Source of the DNA: Spongiibacteraceae bacterium UBA5047
GTDB lineage: Bacteria > Pseudomonadota > Gammaproteobacteria > Pseudomonadales > Spongiibacteraceae
DNA length: 15,300 bases
Assembly (NCBI GenBank): GCA_002415025.1
Contig: DIBR01000029.1
Location: 90,175-105,474, forward strand
Reading direction: 5' to 3'
The translations under genes were made by a program, and so were the position numbers. The notes under the pieces were generated by a model. The model saw only the letters and a list, made by a program, of their open reading frames with translations. It was not told the DNA's origin and did no database searches. Each line of letters opens with the position of its first letter. Position 1 is the first letter of the stretch. Positions 1-7,206 of this stretch are shown in pieces.

Positions 1-1079
1 CTGGTAATGATGCCGCCAACTTCGCCCAAACCAATTAAAATGGCACAGACGATCATTCCGGAGCTGAAGGGGTCGTCGATAAAATAGGTTCCGCCGTAGC
101 CGGCAAATGACACCAGCAACGCTACCGCCAATGCGTGTACGCGGTTGATTTTGTCGCACAGTATGCCAAACATCGGTGCACCGAGCAGTGTGACTCCCTG
201 AGCGATGCCGACAATAATGCCGGCTTTTGCGAGTGCTTCGCCGCGCTCCAGCCCCATGACGCTGGTGCCGTAATTGGCGAGCCACAAGGTAAAGAACGTG
301 CCCACGATGGCCAGGTTGCCCCGCGAGACAAAGGCGGCCCCGTAAGCGAGCGCGATACCGGGGTCTTTGGCTGCTCTGAATCCCATAACGGTCAGTTCGC
401 GAATGCTGGGCTCTTGATGTTGTGAGTCAGTTTTGGTGCGCGGCTTCAGGCCCAGCCACATGACAATGGCGATTACCACGGCTATCGCGGCAACAATCAG
501 ATACGCGCGCTGCCCGGCGGCCTGTGAATCCAGCCCCTGGGCCTGAAACATGCTCGGCAGGCGCAGCAGAAAAAACACGGTAATCATGGCGCCAATGCCA
601 TTGCATACCCCAAGGATGCCCGTTGCCTTGCCGCGACTTTCATCGGCAATATAGTCGGCGAGAATGGTAAAGGTCATGCAGCTAAAGGCGGCAACGCCCA
701 AACCGAACAATACCCGGTAAACGAGCAGTTCGTGATAGCTGGTGGCCTGCGGGTAGAGCACAATGCTGATGGCCATCAAGCCAAAGCCGACCGCCATGAC
801 CGGTTTGCGGCCAATCTTGTCTGAAAGCGAGCCCCATACGCCAACCGCAAGAATGATGGCAATTTCACCCCAGAACGCGATGTTGCCGCTAACGACTCCT
901 TGCTGTGCCTGTGGAATGTTCAGGAACTCCGACAGCAAGTATGGCTGCATTTGCGGCATAAAGGTGGCGAGCATGATGCCGCCCACACAGGCCAGGTAAA
1001 ACGTTGCCAGGTTGCCTGCGCCGACGGTCGGGAGTAACTGCAGACCGAGAAAACGTCGTCCTCTGCTGTAATCTTTCAT
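1..1079 (-). CDS. MFS transporter, 3' end outside the window
   Basis: This is an inner-membrane major facilitator superfamily permease, read by reverse complement from an ATG at 1077-1079; 359 codons are visible and the C-terminus lies beyond the left edge. Residues 83-94 (GSLSDKIGRKPV) match MFS motif A in the loop between TM2 and TM3. Around this are hydrophobic segments at roughly 22-42, 64-82, 95-110, 118-140 and 155-173, then a long one at about 192-210. A hydrophilic central loop follows (from about residue 211, starting LKPRTKTDSQ), then further membrane segments, as expected for a 12-TM protein with a cytoplasmic mid-loop. The start codon overlaps the stop of the upstream 222-residue membrane protein (ATGA, 1076-1079), so the two are probably translated together. 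The neighbouring receptor and catabolic genes suggest uptake of the cluster's substrate or export of a product; the substrate cannot be told from sequence. The family call is secure. Confidence 0.9.
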   Translation of the reverse strand, partial: MKDYSRGRRFLGLQLLPTVGAGNLATFYLACVGGIMLATFMPQMQPYLLSEFLNIPQAQQGVVSGNIAFWGEIAIILAVGVWGSLSDKIGRKPVMAVGFGLMAISIVLYPQATSYHELLVYRVLFGLGVAAFSCMTFTILADYIADESRGKATGILGVCNGIGAMITVFFLLRLPSMFQAQGLDSQAAGQRAYLIVAAIAVVIAIVMWLGLKPRTKTDSQHQEPSIRELTVMGFRAAKDPGIALAYGAAFVSRGNLAIVGTFFTLWLANYGTSVMGLERGEALAKAGIIVGIAQGVTLLGAPMFGILCDKINRVHALAVALLVSFAGYGGTYFIDDPFSSGMIVCAILIGLGEVGGIIT

Positions 1080-1744
1080 AGGGAGCTTCTCTTTTGTTCT
1101 TTTTGGGTGAGTCGGTAGGCAGCAAAAGCCAGAGCTCCTTGCGCGCCCGTGTTAATGATTTCTTCCAGCCATTGCATGGCTTCTGAATGATCACCCGTAC
1201 GAGCCAGTGCGCTCAGTACAAAGGCTGCCAACAGATTGAATACGAAAAGACTGGCGGTTAGCCGCTGGCCGCGTGGCCAGGCATATATGCACAGGCGGCC
1301 TATAATCATGCAATTGAATAGCGTGGTCACGCCTACCAGTGCCAGAAACCAGGCGCGTGGATGTGCGCTCAAGGTTGAAATAACGACAGGGCACAGGAGC
1401 GTCAGCAAGAGGCCGCCGTAAATCAGGGGGTCGCGTGACGGGCGGGTAGGCGAGCAGGGCACTGCACGCCAGACTGCTGCAAATATCAGGGCAAAACCGG
1501 GCATCATGAACAAAAAGAGATTGTTGTTGAGAAATTCTATGGAATTTCCTGAAACGGCAATAACCAGTTTCCAGCTGACCTTGGATATTCCGCCCAGAAC
1601 GACCAGAAGGCCACCGACTACAAGGGCAGTCTGATATTGCGGGGCTTTAAGGGATACCCAGCGGCTTAACCAATACCAGCCCAGCCCCGACAGAATAACG
1701 GGAATAAAGTCGAATAAAGCCAGGCTGAGACTATAGTTATACAT
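1076..1744 (-). CDS. Multi-pass inner-membrane protein of unknown function (222 aa)
   Basis: I do not recognise the family. The 222-residue product is strongly hydrophobic, with six likely membrane segments at about residues 6-27, 38-62, 74-94, 107-126, 131-153 and 162-181. A weaker seventh stretch lies at about 198-211, and the tail is short and basic (QKEQKRSSL). No signal peptide separate from TM1, no nucleotide-binding motif and no metal-binding cluster is visible. The ATG at 1742-1744 is preceded on this strand by a weak purine-rich site (GAGAG). The ORF overlaps the MFS transporter start by four bases, so a shared mRNA and possibly a shared complex are likely. It is the first gene of the leftward unit and faces the receptor across a 183-bp divergent region. 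It might be an accessory subunit or membrane partner of the transporter, but that is a guess from position only. Confidence 0.75.
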   Translation of the reverse strand: MYNYSLSLALFDFIPVILSGLGWYWLSRWVSLKAPQYQTALVVGGLLVVLGGISKVSWKLVIAVSGNSIEFLNNNLFLFMMPGFALIFAAVWRAVPCSPTRPSRDPLIYGGLLLTLLCPVVISTLSAHPRAWFLALVGVTTLFNCMIIGRLCIYAWPRGQRLTASLFVFNLLAAFVLSALARTGDHSEAMQWLEEIINTGAQGALAFAAYRLTQKEQKRSSL

Positions 1745-1927
1745 AGTGATCTCTCATCTCTACGGCATGCCTGCAGGAAGCGCATGTTGACTTAAAAGCT
1801 ATAATGATATTAGATTATAACAAATCGAGGTCTCGGGCCAGTATTGAGCCTGTAATCTTGTGGGGGTAAGTGTGGGGGACGCTTGCCGGTTTTGGGGAAT
1901 CACGTCGAATAATTCAGGTATAGTTAC
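1745..1927. promoter_or_regulatory. Divergent intergenic promoter region
   Basis: This 183-bp gap separates the leftward membrane-protein/MFS unit from the rightward TonB receptor, so it should contain both promoters. A rightward -35-like TTGACT lies at 1787-1792; 17 bp on is a weak -10 candidate (TTAGAT, 1810-1815). On the opposite strand a perfect TATAAT is formed by 1814-1819. Both fall inside the AT-rich inverted repeat described separately. About 100 nt of leader precede the receptor ATG. That leader contains two TGTGGGGG copies (1859-1866 and 1871-1878) and a further G-run at 1893-1896, of unknown meaning. The exact promoters cannot be fixed by eye. Confidence 0.5.
1797..1821. promoter_or_regulatory. 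Candidate operator in the divergent promoter
   Basis: An AT-rich inverted repeat has arms TATAAT (1800-1805) and ATTATA (1814-1819). The same stretch also holds the near-palindrome CTATAATGATATTAG (1799-1813). It begins with AGCTATAAT, the nine bases that also begin the palindromic element in front of the GntR gene at 12812. This suggests that the local GntR/HutC regulator binds both places. The element overlaps plausible -10 positions for both divergent promoters, which would fit repression. AT-rich promoter DNA can give such matches by chance, so this stays a candidate. Confidence 0.4.
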
Positions 1928-4576
1928 ATGGTCGGTAAATCAGGATACGCAGTATTGCTGCCCGCGTTAGCGGTGCTCAGCAGCTTCTCGGTTGGGGCTA
2001 TCGCGCAGGAAGGGACAACCAAAAAGCGTGCAGTCAAAAATCTGGCAGTGGAAGAAGTTATTGTTACCGCGCGAAAGCGTGAAGAATCGATTCAGGATAT
2101 TCCGGTCGCCGTAACGCCTTTTACTGCTGACTCAATGAATCGCAGAGGCTTCTCGGGTCTGGACGACATTGCTGCGGCTACACCTGGCTTCACTTATGAA
2201 GGCTTTATCACCGGTGGTAACCACGGCAACGCCGTTATTAGGGGGCTTGCCCAGCAGTTCACTACCTCTCGTATTCAGAACGTATCGTTCTTTATTGACG
2301 GCGTTTACCTGCAGCGCCAGAGCATGCTTAATTTGGGCATGATTGATATGGAGCGTGTCGAGGTTATCAAGGGGCCCCAGAACGCGCTGTTTGGCCGCAA
2401 CGCCTTCGCCGGTGCCGTAAACTACATCACGGCAAAACCGAAAGCTGAATTCGAAGCCTACGTTAGCGCGACGGTGGGTGACAACGAGCGCGAAGATATC
2501 AAGCTGAGTTTTAACGGACCAATCGCACTTGACGGCCGATTGTTGGCGAAAGTGACGGCCGGGTTCAGCAGTTATGACGGCCATACCGAAAATGACCATC
2601 CAATGGCGGATGCCGATGCTACCGGCCCTACAACTACAGGTAATTTGGGTGGTTGGGACGACGAGGTCTACTCATTGCTGCTTGCTTACGAGCCATCTGA
2701 CGCTTTGATGTTGCGTACCAGCTACTACAAGAACAAGGCGATCAAGGAAACTGGCCCGGGTTACAGTATCTCGGGTGTGAACGCGGCTCGCTTCGGGTTT
2801 CGTCGCGACGACCAGCTCGATCTGAACTGTAATGAGCGCACTGTTAATGACATTGGTAATCCGTCGCCGACGGCTGCCCATACAGGGTTTTCTGCCTGGT
2901 GTGGAGAGTTGCCGACGACTGCGGCGGGCGCTTTAGGTCCGCGTACCAGTAATGGTGTTGTTATCGACCCGCGCGGTATCGGTCAGGTAGCGTCAACTGA
3001 AGTAGTGACATTCACGTCTGATTACAATATGTCTGAAAACTGGAGTGCACATTACCTGTTTGGCTTTGCGACTCACGAAACACTTTCTACCGGAGGCCCA
3101 GGTGGTGAAGACCCGTTGGTTGGTCGTGGTATAGCCGTTGATACTGTGGTGTACGCGATAGACAACCAGAATCCCGCCGCGTATAAATTCGCGAATACGT
3201 TCAGTGGCCGTCCGAACTCCGAACTGGACGCCTTTTCGCATGAATTCCGTTTTGATTACGATAGTGGTGACCGTCTGCGCGGTAGTGCCGGTTTGTACTA
3301 TGCGGTTACCGAAGACCGCGAGTTTTCGACCGTTTACATCAGCGACTTATGCAACGGTGATACGCCTGAGACTCGCGCAAACTGCAGCGAGCCCCTGTCA
3401 ACGCCGTCCTCGGTATTGCCAAGCCTGGGTCAGCTCACAACCGGTGTCGTCTATGATCAGGTCGTGCGTCAACACCACAAAGCACGACTGGAAGATACCA
3501 GTTTTGAAGATGAGATTCTGGCAGCATTTTTCTCGGTTTCATATGTGCTTACCGACAATGTAGACGGAACCTTTGAAGCCCGTGTTACACGTGAAGACAA
3601 AAGTGTAACGCGTCATACCGACCCCTTCGGTCTGACTTTTGGGCAATCCATAACTTATCGTTTACCGCAAGATCCGGTTGTGCCTGGTCTGGCTGATACC
3701 GTAAGCAGCACTCTCGTCGTGACAGACGACGAGGAGCAGTTCGTATATGCAACACCCCGGGCAATACTTAACTGGGCGGTTAACGATGATCAGATGTTGT
3801 ACTTCTCAGTTGCGAAAGGCTTGAAGACCGGCGGCTTTAACAATGCTGAAAGCGAAGATCAGCTCGTTTACGATGAAGCGACCAACTGGACTTACGAAGT
3901 TGGCTCAAAGAACAAGTTTCTTGATGGCGCACTTACCCTGAACGGTGCGTTGTTCTATATCGACTGGACCGGTCTACAGGGTTCGATTCCACCGAACTCA
4001 GCCAGTCTGTCATCGTCTGATGTTGTTACCAATATCGGCGATGCTACCAGTATCGGTGTTGAGCTGGAGGGCGTGTACGCGGTCAATGAGCACTTCTCTG
4101 TCGATTTTGGCATGACCTACAATGACGCTACTTACGACGATGGCGTTATTTACTCGCCCGGTCGCAGCACTGCGTCAACCGGCACCGGCTGTGATGGCGT
4201 TACCTGCCCAAGTAATGGTGATGTTGGTGGTAACCAGTTGGCTCGCGGTTCGAAAGAGCAGTACTCACTGGGTCTGAACTTTTTTAATAACTTCGATTCA
4301 GGCTGGGCGATGACGGCGCGCGTTGACGCTAACTATCAGTCCAAGCAGTTTCTGACGCCGCTCAATCTGGGCTGGGTGCCGTCTCGTACAATCATGAATG
4401 GCTCTTTGAGTTTGCTTGGTCCAAGTGATCACTGGGATATATCACTGTGGGGTAAGAACCTCACCGATGAGATTTATCCGGGTAACGCATTTGTTATCGG
4501 CGTATTCAACCAGTACATGGTTGGCCTGGGCGCGCGTCGCAGCTTTGGCGCAACAGTTAAATATCTCTTCCATTAA
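1928..4576 (+). CDS. TonB-dependent outer-membrane receptor
   Basis: This is an outer-membrane beta-barrel that uses TonB energy to import a scarce or bulky ligand. The 882-residue length is normal for the family. A signal peptide occupies residues 1-26 with likely cleavage after AIA. A TonB-box-like EEVIVTA lies at 42-48. The plug domain spans about 55-170 and has typical landmarks: a GLDDIAAATPGF stretch near 77-88, VIRG at 103-106, FIDGVY at 122-127, and an ERVEVIKGPQNALFGRNAFAGAVN block at about 142-165. The rest is a barrel rich in alternating aromatic strands, ending in YLFH rather than the usual terminal Phe. Six cysteines occur as three close pairs (301/325, 475/486, 755/760), probably disulfides in outer loops. 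The ATG at 1928 has a modest AGG about 9 nt upstream. Position beside an MFS permease and ahead of the catabolic genes suggests that the ligand is the pathway substrate; its identity is not readable from sequence. Confidence 0.95.
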   Translation: MVGKSGYAVLLPALAVLSSFSVGAIAQEGTTKKRAVKNLAVEEVIVTARKREESIQDIPVAVTPFTADSMNRRGFSGLDDIAAATPGFTYEGFITGGNHGNAVIRGLAQQFTTSRIQNVSFFIDGVYLQRQSMLNLGMIDMERVEVIKGPQNALFGRNAFAGAVNYITAKPKAEFEAYVSATVGDNEREDIKLSFNGPIALDGRLLAKVTAGFSSYDGHTENDHPMADADATGPTTTGNLGGWDDEVYSLLLAYEPSDALMLRTSYYKNKAIKETGPGYSISGVNAARFGFRRDDQLDLNCNERTVNDIGNPSPTAAHTGFSAWCGELPTTAAGALGPRTSNGVVIDPRGIGQVASTEVVTFTSDYNMSENWSAHYLFGFATHETLSTGGPGGEDPLVGRGIAVDTVVYAIDNQNPAAYKFANTFSGRPNSELDAFSHEFRFDYDSGDRLRGSAGLYYAVTEDREFSTVYISDLCNGDTPETRANCSEPLSTPSSVLPSLGQLTTGVVYDQVVRQHHKARLEDTSFEDEILAAFFSVSYVLTDNVDGTFEARVTREDKSVTRHTDPFGLTFGQSITYRLPQDPVVPGLADTVSSTLVVTDDEEQFVYATPRAILNWAVNDDQMLYFSVAKGLKTGGFNNAESEDQLVYDEATNWTYEVGSKNKFLDGALTLNGALFYIDWTGLQGSIPPNSASLSSSDVVTNIGDATSIGVELEGVYAVNEHFSVDFGMTYNDATYDDGVIYSPGRSTASTGTGCDGVTCPSNGDVGGNQLARGSKEQYSLGLNFFNNFDSGWAMTARVDANYQSKQFLTPLNLGWVPSRTIMNGSLSLLGPSDHWDISLWGKNLTDEIYPGNAFVIGVFNQYMVGLGARRSFGATVKYLFH

Positions 4577-4584
4577 GTAATATT

Positions 4585-4608
4585 CGCAGCCCGGTCAGCC
4601 GGGCTGCG
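4585..4608 (+). terminator. Strong hairpin after the receptor gene, without a U-tract
   Basis: A perfect 10-bp stem (CGCAGCCCGG, 4585-4594, with CCGGGCTGCG, 4599-4608) closes a 4-nt TCAG loop eight bases after the receptor stop codon. No T-run follows, so it is not a textbook intrinsic terminator. It could be an mRNA 3'-end stabiliser or an attenuating hairpin that lets receptor and enzyme genes be expressed at different levels. The remaining gap to the next gene (4609-4662) has only a weak AT-rich stretch (4618-4632) as a possible promoter. Confidence 0.5.
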
Positions 4609-4662
4609 ACAACCCCGAAATAATGTTTATACCGCATGCTTTGAAATAGTCAGGAGTCAACA

Positions 4663-6360
4663 GTGGGTAGTCAGCAAATACGAGCCGCTGCGGCGCAGTT
4701 TCACGTTGGCAGTGATATTGCTGTCAATCTTGAAAGTTGTCTGCGGGTGCTGGATAAAGCCGCAGCGCACAAGCCACAGCTCGTGGTGCTGCCTGAGTTC
4801 TGTAATCATCTCTCCTGGTATGACAATGCCGAACACTGTTTTGATGTGTCATTAACACTGGACGGTGATTTCCTGCAAGCCATAGCCACTAAGGCAAAGG
4901 AGATTCAGGCCTTCGTGGTGATCGGCGTTACGCTGCAACGTGACAATAGCAAAGTGTCTGGCAGCAATCTGTTGTATTCGCCCACAGGTGAGTTGCTTGG
5001 TATCAGCGACAAGCAGGTGCTTATCGGGCACGAGAATGATTTTCTGGAGCCTGCGACCACGCCGGGCGCCGTTGTCGATACCGAGATAGGCCGCCTCGGT
5101 CTGTATATGTGCATGGACGGCGTAATCAACGAAACACCGCGCTGTCTGTCACTGCGTGGCGCTCAGGTGCTTTGTAATAGCCTGAACTCCTTTGCACCTG
5201 ACGAAGGCTCGCTCCATATTCCGGTGCGCGCACCTGAAAACCGTGTGTTTGTTGTTGCAGCAAACAAGGTTGGGCCACTGGTGCCCGAAGCAATGATGGA
5301 TGGCATCAGCGCTGCTACCAATATTCCTGTCGAGTTTCTTAATGGCGCGGGTGAAAGCCAGATTGTAGCACCCGATGGCACCGTGCTCGCCATGGCAAAA
5401 ACCCGTGACGAAGAAGTGGTTTTCGCCGATTTCTGCCCCTCGGATGCGGACAGCAAAACTCGCCCGGATGGCACAGACGTTTATCGTAGTCGGCGCCCCG
5501 AGCTATATGCCAGCTTAGGCCTTGATCCGGCTGAACAAGCGGGCAGTAAATTCACCGGCCCCGAAAAGGCCGAGGTTGCTACTTTACAGCTGGCTCAAAC
5601 CGGATTTGCCGCACTGGAAGAGGCGCTGTCGGCAATTGCCAATTCCGGTGCCAGCCTGATTGTATTGCCCGGCCTGTGCCTGATCGATGCAGCTGAAGGT
5701 GGCAAGGCTATTGCCCAGAGCGAGTCGGTTATCAATGCCATTGCGGCGCAATGCGGCGATAGCCTGGTTGCGACGTCACTGGTGCAAACCACTGCGTCGG
5801 GTGAGCGGCAGCACTGCGCCGTATTGATCGGCTCGCAAGGCCTCGTGTTTGCCCAGCCGCAAGTGCACTTCAGTGAGCGCTTCGCCTGGTCTGCGCTGGC
5901 GGAAGGTTTTGCCAGCTACGATTCGCCCATTGGCCGTATCGGCCTGATGGTGAGTGACGACAGCGTGTATCCGGAATCCGCTCGCTTGCTGGCGCTGCAA
6001 GGTGTGCAGATTCTGGCCGTGCCGCTCATGCCGCTGGAAGCCTGGGAACTCGAAACCGGTTTGCTGGAGAGGGCAGGTGAGAATCGCATGAATCTGGTGG
6101 CTGCCGCCCAGCCTTCTGCCCATGGTTGCAGCACCATAGGCGCACTGCAGCGCGACTTTACAATTTTCGGGGAATGGCAGGAGCGCGCGTTCGATGGTGT
6201 GCTGACCCGCCCGGTTGTGACTCAGGCAAGCACGAATGCCGGGTTGACGACGGCAGAGATTTATCCGCGCTGCGCCGAGAACAAAGTGGTGTCGCACCGC
6301 ACCCATTTGCTGGATAACCGGCCCTGGCATTTGCTGGCACCGATTACCGCAGCGCACTAA
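4663..6360 (+). CDS. Tandem nitrilase-superfamily protein, second domain catalytically degenerate
   Basis: Two carbon-nitrogen hydrolase domains are fused in 565 residues; single-domain members are usually about 260-350. The first domain (about 5-285) keeps the Glu-Lys-Cys triad: E45 in VVLPEF, K117 in SDKQVL, and C150 in LYMCMD. It should hydrolyse an amide, nitrile or carbamoyl C-N bond in the cytoplasm. The second domain (about 302-560) keeps the fold landmarks, but the three positions read G337 (IVLPGL), Q400 (AQPQVHF) and S431 (LMVSDD), so it is probably non-catalytic and structural or regulatory. The GTG start at 4663 is chosen because AGGAG (4652-4656) lies six bases upstream and the first domain begins at once. 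No signal peptide is seen. It is the first enzyme gene after the receptor and is followed 44 bp later by the RCCR-like gene. Which amide or nitrile it acts on is unknown; beta-ureidopropionase-type or aliphatic amidase activity are alternatives. Confidence 0.88.
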   Translation: MGSQQIRAAAAQFHVGSDIAVNLESCLRVLDKAAAHKPQLVVLPEFCNHLSWYDNAEHCFDVSLTLDGDFLQAIATKAKEIQAFVVIGVTLQRDNSKVSGSNLLYSPTGELLGISDKQVLIGHENDFLEPATTPGAVVDTEIGRLGLYMCMDGVINETPRCLSLRGAQVLCNSLNSFAPDEGSLHIPVRAPENRVFVVAANKVGPLVPEAMMDGISAATNIPVEFLNGAGESQIVAPDGTVLAMAKTRDEEVVFADFCPSDADSKTRPDGTDVYRSRRPELYASLGLDPAEQAGSKFTGPEKAEVATLQLAQTGFAALEEALSAIANSGASLIVLPGLCLIDAAEGGKAIAQSESVINAIAAQCGDSLVATSLVQTTASGERQHCAVLIGSQGLVFAQPQVHFSERFAWSALAEGFASYDSPIGRIGLMVSDDSVYPESARLLALQGVQILAVPLMPLEAWELETGLLERAGENRMNLVAAAQPSAHGCSTIGALQRDFTIFGEWQERAFDGVLTRPVVTQASTNAGLTTAEIYPRCAENKVVSHRTHLLDNRPWHLLAPITAAH

Positions 6361-6404
6361 ACGATTTTTAATCAGCTCAATAAGAATTTGAAAGAGGAAC
6401 ATCT

Positions 6405-7145
6405 ATGTCACTGCCCAAGGATTTGCACGACCACGTACTCAACCGCATTGTTGATAGTCTGGGGATGAAAGAAGAGCTGGGCGCCGACGGCGGACCTTTT
6501 TTACCACTGGAAAGCCACGTTCCCATCGCTGAAGGCAGCGTTGGCCATATGCGCAAGTTTACCGGCGGCCCGCTGTTTCAGGTGGTGACTTCGTCGATTG
6601 TTGTGCCTGCCATCCATCTCGATTCCCACATGATTTTTGCGTTCACCCCCTCCGACAGCCCGGTGCCGCACTACACGGTTGATTCAGTAAAGGCTGGTGA
6701 GCATCACGCCTTTCACCTAGACCTGATACCGCGCGTGGATATCGGTTCGCGTTTGAACTATCTCAACGAAGTCTATCAGCCACTGACTGATGCCTGTATG
6801 GCGGCGCGTGAAACAGAGGGTTTGACCATGGCGCATCTGTCGCCGCGACAATACGCCATTATGTCGCCGTGGATGCTGGCCAATCGCGCTACCGCAGAAG
6901 CGTTTACCGAAATTCGCAAAACCGTGGATATCTATCTGGATCACTGGTTTGAATTGCTGGAGAAAGGCATTTCCGCAGGAGCTTTGGAAGATGTAACGGC
7001 CGCCGAGCTGATTGCCCGCGACAAACGTAACAAAGAAGCTATTTTTAACAAGGATGTTGATCCGGTGTGGCAGCAAATTGAGCCGCTGGTTGGCAGTGAG
7101 GCGGCGAACAAGCAGATTGCAACGCTGCGTGAAGTTAGCGCCTGA
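6405..7145 (+). CDS. RCC reductase / bilin reductase-like protein
   Basis: This 246-residue soluble protein resembles, as I recall those families, plant red chlorophyll catabolite reductase (RCCR) and the related ferredoxin-dependent bilin reductases, which reduce linear tetrapyrroles with electrons from ferredoxin. The landmarks run in the same order: H75 in the SHMIF strand lines up with His88 of the bilin reductase PcyA; D93 in YTVDSVKAG lines up with PcyA Asp105 and an acidic residue in RCCR; then LDLIPRVD (105-112), matching the DLTPRKD-type strand of RCCR; SP at 154-155; a helix with ARDKRNKEAI (204-213); acidic D217/D219, near the catalytic Asp of RCCR; and a C-terminal VGSEAANKQI helix like the FGPEVANRV helix of RCCR. 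PcyA Glu76 appears replaced (Ser63). The start is supported by GAGGA (6394-6398) six bases upstream. No cofactor motif of its own is visible, as expected for this fold. Such a protein in a heterotroph's catabolic cluster is unusual. The alignment is by eye; an unrelated family remains possible. Confidence 0.55.
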   Translation: MSLPKDLHDHVLNRIVDSLGMKEELGADGGPFLPLESHVPIAEGSVGHMRKFTGGPLFQVVTSSIVVPAIHLDSHMIFAFTPSDSPVPHYTVDSVKAGEHHAFHLDLIPRVDIGSRLNYLNEVYQPLTDACMAARETEGLTMAHLSPRQYAIMSPWMLANRATAEAFTEIRKTVDIYLDHWFELLEKGISAGALEDVTAAELIARDKRNKEAIFNKDVDPVWQQIEPLVGSEAANKQIATLREVSA

Positions 7146-7206
7146 TCTGCTGACGCAGAATCAGAATACTGATCGACGATACCGCAGCAGAATTTGAGGA
7201 TTTAAC

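Noticed and set aside
1859..1896. Possible G-quadruplex or repeat-based riboswitch in the receptor leader
   Set aside because: Only three G-runs of three or more are present and the two TGTGGGGG copies form no conserved fold that I recognise.
5776..6402. Leftward open frame (208 codons) opposite the second nitrilase domain
   Set aside because: It is antisense to a continuous two-domain protein, with no recognisable family and no plausible promoter.
7146..7191. TCTGCTG/CAGCAGA inverted repeat between the RCCR-like and acyl-CoA-dehydrogenase-like genes
   Set aside because: Seven-base arms with a 32-base loop are weak and readily arise by chance.
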